In this document: positions 61,020 to 64,000 of the stretch, in pieces
Layout: the number at the start of each line of letters is the position of its first letter
How positions within the stretch are numbered: position 1 is the stretch's first letter
Source: Aquihabitans sp. G128
GTDB lineage: Bacteria > Actinomycetota > Acidimicrobiia > Acidimicrobiales > Iamiaceae
Reading direction: 5' to 3'
Length of the DNA stretch: 64,000 bases
NCBI RefSeq assembly: GCF_019048865.1
Contig: NZ_CP077604.1
Coordinates: 1,798,001-1,862,000, forward strand
The notes under the pieces: model-generated
Databases searched by the model: none
What the model saw: only the letters and a program-made list of their open reading frames with translations
Told to the model about the DNA's origin: nothing
Made by a program: the position numbers and the translations under genes

Positions 61020-61778
61020 GTGCCCTCGCTCGACCTGCCCGTCCCTGCTCGCGCCCTCGCCGTCGGCGCCCACCCCGATGACATCGAGTTCGGGGCGGGG
61101 GCCACGTTGGCCAAGTGGGCCGCGGCCGGGTGCCAGGTGTCCTTCGCCATCTGCACCGACGGCTCGAAGGGCACGTGGGACGCCGACGCCGACCTGCACC
61201 AGCTGGTCCGCACCCGCCAGCTGGAGGCGGCTGCGGCGGCCGCGGCCATCGGAGCCACCGGCGAGGTCGTGTTCCTCGGACGGGTCGACGGCGAGCTGGA
61301 GAACGACCGCGAGACCCGATCCGAGCTGTCGCGCTGGATCCGCGTGCTGCGCCCGGACGTGCTGCTGGGCCACGACCCGTGGAAGCGCTACCGGCTGCAC
61401 CCGGACCACCGGGCCGGCGGCTTCCTGGTCTGCGACGCCCTCGTGGCGGCCCGGGACCCGCACTTCTTCCCCGAGCACGAGGTCGCCCACCACCGGCCCT
61501 CGGCGCTGCTGCTCTTCGAGGCCGACGAGCCGGACCACGCCGAGGTGGTCGACGTCGGCCACGTCGACGCCAAGATCGCCGCCCTCGAGGCGCACCGCTC
61601 GCAGTACGAGTCGACCATGTTCATCCCCACCGGTGACGATCCCGACGGCGAGGGGCCTCGGGTCGGTCCGGCCGGGGAGCGCTTCCGCGCCGAGGTGCGC
61701 GCCGGCACGGCCGAGGCCGGCGGCTGGGCCGGCGTCGCCCACGCCGAGCGCTTCCGCCTGATGCCCACCGATCGCTGA
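61020..61778 (+). CDS. PIG-L family deacetylase
   Basis: 252 residues. Zinc-dependent N-acetyl (often N-acetylglucosamine or bacillithiol/mycothiol-type) deacetylase family. The metal motif AHPDDIEFGAGATL is near the N-terminus and HPDHRAGG supplies the third ligand. The GTG at 61020 is preferred because AAGGAG is well spaced upstream. Close to MshB-type enzymes in length, but the substrate cannot be told from sequence. Runs 11 bp behind cofC; the repeat array follows from 61800. Confidence 0.88.
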   Translation: MPSLDLPVPARALAVGAHPDDIEFGAGATLAKWAAAGCQVSFAICTDGSKGTWDADADLHQLVRTRQLEAAAAAAAIGATGEVVFLGRVDGELENDRETRSELSRWIRVLRPDVLLGHDPWKRYRLHPDHRAGGFLVCDALVAARDPHFFPEHEVAHHRPSALLLFEADEPDHAEVVDVGHVDAKIAALEAHRSQYESTMFIPTGDDPDGEGPRVGPAGERFRAEVRAGTAEAGGWAGVAHAERFRLMPTDR

Positions 61779-61799
61779 CCCCTGGCGGGTCGCCGGCGT

Positions 61800-62393
61800 G
61801 CGACCAGAGCCAGCACCACGGTTCCGGTCGCGGATCGAGCACGTGGCCAACACCCACTGCGACCAAAGCCGCGCCTGTGGTTCTGGTCGCGGAACGAGCA
61901 CGTGGCCAACACCCACTGCGACCAAAGCCGCGCCCCGTACATCTGGTCGCAGAACCGGCAGCTAGCCGACACCAGCCGCGACCAAAGACGCGCCCCGTAC
62001 ATCTGGTCGCAGAACCGGCAGCTAGCCGACACCAGCAGCGACCAAAGACGCGCCCCGTACATCTGGTCGCAATACCGGCAGCTAGCCGACACCAGCCGCA
62101 ACCGAAGCCGCTCGCCGCAGTTCTGGTCGCCCGCCAACCTGCACCGCGACCAGTGCCTCGCCGCGATGCTCTGGCCGCAACGTGGGTCGCCAGCCGACAC
62201 CGGCCGCGACCAGAGCCCGCCACGACGGTTGTGGTCGCCAGCCGACACCGGCCGCGACCAGAGCCCGCCACGACGGTTCTGGTCGCCACCAGCTCGAACC
62301 GCGACCAGAGTGAGTTCGTGCGGTTCTGGTCGTGCCGCGCCCCGCCAGCCAACGCCGATCGCGACCAGACACCGATGCGGAGGTTCTGGTCGC
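61800..62393. repeat. Array of eleven imperfect hairpin repeats
   Basis: Eleven units of 32-33 bp, starting at about 61800, 61859, 61918, 61978, 62038, 62098, 62146, 62206, 62254, 62301 and 62361. Each has complementary ends, consensus GCGACCA(A/G)A and TCTGGTCGC around 13-15 bases, separated by spacers of about 14-28 bp. Spacers of units 3-5 are nearly identical, containing AACCGGCAGCTAGCCGACA. Several arms vary at one base (units 1, 6, 7 and 10). Unit spacing is 59, 59, 60, 60, 60, 48, 60, 48, 47 and 60, so the reading frame is not kept and a repeated protein is unlikely. The remainder of the gap (62394-62473) has no feature I can name. Confidence 0.85.
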
Positions 62394-62473
62394 CCGGTGG
62401 CAGTGCCGGACTGCCGACAACCGCAGGGTTGCGACCTGAGCTACCAGTTCGGGGCGAGCGTCCGCCGGCGCGG

Positions 62474-63913
62474 CTACCAGGTGGGGGCGGCGACGCCGAG
62501 CGGGCCGGCGGGGACGGCGAACGACGGCACCAGGCCGGCGATCGTGCCCGCCAGGGGCACCCGGTCCGCCGCTCCCCAGGCGGTGGCCACCGGCACCAGC
62601 AGGTCGTCGGGCCACGGGCCCCGCTCGGCGGCGAGGCCGCCGGGGACGGGCGAGGCGAGGAGGTGGTTGGCCGCTCCCACCAGCGAGCCCCGCACCTCCG
62701 CGGTGGCGCCGGTCCGCACCAGGCGGGTGAGCGCCCGGCACGTCGCCGCTGCCAGCAGGTGGCCGACGCCGTGGTCGAGCGCCTGGGCCGGCAGGGGCAC
62801 CGGCCGGTCCGAGCCGGCGGCGACCATGCCGGCCGCCGCGATGCCCGTGCTCATCTGGACGAGGCTGTCGAAGCCCCGCCGGCCCGACCACGGCCCGCCC
62901 CAGCCGTAGGCGTCGTGGCTGACGGTCACGAGCGCCGGGTTCAGGGATCGGAGCCCCACCGAGTCGTAGCCCAGCCCGGCCAGGGCGCCCGGGCGCAGGC
63001 CGGCCACCACCACGTGGGCCTCGGCCACCAGCGCCTCGAACCGCCGACGGTCGTCGAGGACCCGAAGGTCGAGGGCGGCGCACCGCTTGCCGAGGGTGGT
63101 CTCCGGCAGCAGCGCCCCGACCTCGGCGAACCCCGGCGGGTCGATCCGCACGACGTCGGCGCCGTAGCCGGCGAGGTACCGGGTGGCCACCGGCCCGGCG
63201 ATCACGCGGGTCAGGTCCAGGACGCGGATGCCCGCCAGGGGCGCAGCCCCTGGCGGGGTGCCCAGGTCGACCGCGGTCCCGCCGGTGATCGGGACCGGGT
63301 CGCCCAGGCGAACGGGGGCCTCGCTCGCGGTGGCGAGGCCGGCGGGGTGGGCGCCCCACGAGGCGGCGTCGCGCAGGACCGCAGCACAGCCGCCCTCGTC
63401 GACCACGGCCGCCTCGAGCTCGTCGCCGCTCCGGAGGGCGACCCGGGCGGCCACCTCCTCGCGGGTCACCTCGACCGCCGGGTCCAGCCCGAGCGCCCCG
63501 AGGGCAGCGTCGCGGTGCGAGGCGTAGTTCGTGTGGAGCCGGATCCACCCGTCGGCGCTGCGGTGGTCCCCGGCGAGCGGGTCCCAGATCGGCGGGCGCT
63601 CCCAACCCTGCGGCTCGAAGAGCGCCTCGCACAGGAAGGAGGCGCAGGCCGCCGTGCGGTCGACCGAGACGGCCGGCAGGGCCGACCCGGTGCGAGCCGC
63701 CCACAGCTCCGCGACGGCCAGGGCGGCGGCGCCGGCGGCCGCCGATGCGAAGCCCGTCACGTCGAACACCGAGGGAAGGACGACCTCGGGCCCGCTCGTC
63801 GCCACCGCCTCGGCGAGCGCCGCCTCGCCACCCAGCGCCGCCCACAGCACGGCGAGGTGGGCCTCGGTGCCGAGCATCGGACGGGAGGCGGTGGGGGGTG
63901 GGGTGACGGCCAT
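62474..63913 (-). CDS. CoA-transferase, family III (CaiB/BaiF)
   Basis: 479 residues. The C-terminal half has the family block LAGIRVLDLTRVIAGPVATR, YLAGYGADVVRIDPPG and GYDSVGLRSLNPALVTVSHD, with DHGVGHLLAA toward the end. The first 190 residues are a divergent N-terminal portion, including SVDRTAACASFLCEALF, as in two-domain family III enzymes acting on branched or bile-acid-type CoA esters. The start at 63913 is preferred to an in-frame TTG at 63964 that lies in the operator. GATAAT (63954-63959) is a minus-strand -10. Confidence 0.82.
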   Translation of the reverse strand: MAVTPPPTASRPMLGTEAHLAVLWAALGGEAALAEAVATSGPEVVLPSVFDVTGFASAAAGAAALAVAELWAARTGSALPAVSVDRTAACASFLCEALFEPQGWERPPIWDPLAGDHRSADGWIRLHTNYASHRDAALGALGLDPAVEVTREEVAARVALRSGDELEAAVVDEGGCAAVLRDAASWGAHPAGLATASEAPVRLGDPVPITGGTAVDLGTPPGAAPLAGIRVLDLTRVIAGPVATRYLAGYGADVVRIDPPGFAEVGALLPETTLGKRCAALDLRVLDDRRRFEALVAEAHVVVAGLRPGALAGLGYDSVGLRSLNPALVTVSHDAYGWGGPWSGRRGFDSLVQMSTGIAAAGMVAAGSDRPVPLPAQALDHGVGHLLAAATCRALTRLVRTGATAEVRGSLVGAANHLLASPVPGGLAAERGPWPDDLLVPVATAWGAADRVPLAGTIAGLVPSFAVPAGPLGVAAPTW

Positions 63914-63943
63914 GGCGACATCGTCCGCCGGCTCGACCTGCAG

Positions 63944-63971
63944 ATCAACGTTGATTATCGTCAACGTTGAT
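63944..63971. promoter_or_regulatory. Paired palindromes TCAACGTTGA in divergent promoter
   Basis: ATCAACGTTGAT (63944-63955), a perfect 12-bp palindrome, and TCAACGTTGA (63961-63970) lie 5 bp apart and together form a larger inverted repeat. They flank GATAAT (minus strand) and TATCGT (plus strand), so one regulator could control both directions. Confidence 0.65.
63956..63961 (+). promoter_or_regulatory. -10 hexamer TATCGT
   Basis: TATCGT ends 8 nt before the ATG at 63970. Confidence 0.35.
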
Positions 63972-64000
63972 GACCGACCAGCTGAGCGCCCGCGAGGTGG
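63970..64000 (+). CDS. Amino-terminus of a gene cut by right edge
   Basis: Ten codons beginning MTDQLSAREV are visible before the window ends. The ATG overlaps the second palindrome and has a -10 element 8 nt upstream, so it looks leaderless. The short N-terminus is compatible with a MerR, TetR or MarR-type regulator acting on the palindromes, but ten residues cannot decide this. Confidence 0.35.
   Translation, partial: MTDQLSAREV

Noticed and set aside
61388-62248. Minus-strand frame with a 20-residue repeat (for example LVSASCRFCDQMYGARLWSR) across the hairpin array
   Set aside because: Unit spacings of 59 and 47 bp break the frame between repeats, and overlapping frames on the other strand are equally repetitive. 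The open frame is a by-product of the DNA repeat.
61800-62393. CRISPR array
   Set aside because: The repeat unit is palindromic with varying arms, the spacers are related to one another rather than unique, and no cas genes are in the window.

Overview
The window comes from a very GC-rich actinobacterium, most likely a member of the Acidimicrobiia. This is inferred from the GC-saturated third codon positions, an actinobacterial SOS box on an imuA'-imuB pair, CofC (coenzyme F420 synthesis), Tat-exported PhoD enzymes, dense 4-bp ATGA/GTGA gene overlaps, and many start codons preceded at 6-9 nt by a -10 hexamer with no Shine-Dalgarno. I see no rRNA, tRNA, CRISPR array, prophage or insertion sequence, so the stretch reads as ordinary chromosome with some unusual metabolic islands.

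Layout. 1-15253: cell-surface glycan locus (Wzm/Wzt ABC exporter, membrane GT-C-like protein, five GT4-like and one GT2 glycosyltransferase, two methyltransferases, two small coiled-coil proteins, a nucleotide-sugar epimerase). 15319-23419: PhoD phosphatase divergent from an acyl-ACP desaturase, an NfeD/flotillin pair, a lipoprotein and membrane proteins. 23486-29547: a YceI / cytochrome c / copper-monooxygenase fusion, the SOS-regulated imuA'-imuB operon, a lipoprotein cytochrome c and an Nfu-N-like protein. 29664-37380: AI-2E-type permease, a two-gene arginine-to-proline module (ornithine cyclodeaminase plus arginine dihydrolase), a PI-PLC-like lipoprotein, an acyl-CoA dehydrogenase and a plasmalogen (Kua/CarF) desaturase.

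37450-46517 is a complete-looking guanidine/carboxyguanidine nitrogen island: a minus-strand operon (two DUF1989 deiminase subunits, a carboxyltransferase-only urea/guanidine carboxylase homologue, and allophanate hydrolase split into two genes) faces a TetR regulator and an ABC importer. Two copies of one inverted repeat, GTTTCGAT-N5-ATCGAAAC, lie in front of the two transcription units. The carboxylase lacks its biotin carboxylase and biotin carrier domains, which are not in the window.

46578-64000: RNase HII, a nonapeptide-repeat protein, a second PhoD, OsmC, TetR, GYD, a GH38 alpha-mannosidase, an L,D-transpeptidase, an operon of gpsA with an adenylate cyclase, cofC, a PIG-L deacetylase, an array of eleven imperfect 33-bp hairpins (61800-62393), and a CoA-transferase divergent from a gene cut by the right edge.

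Six genes are interrupted by apparent single-base frame changes, five of them at G or C runs of 5-7 bases. I treat these as probable sequencing or assembly errors and give full-span coordinates for the genes.
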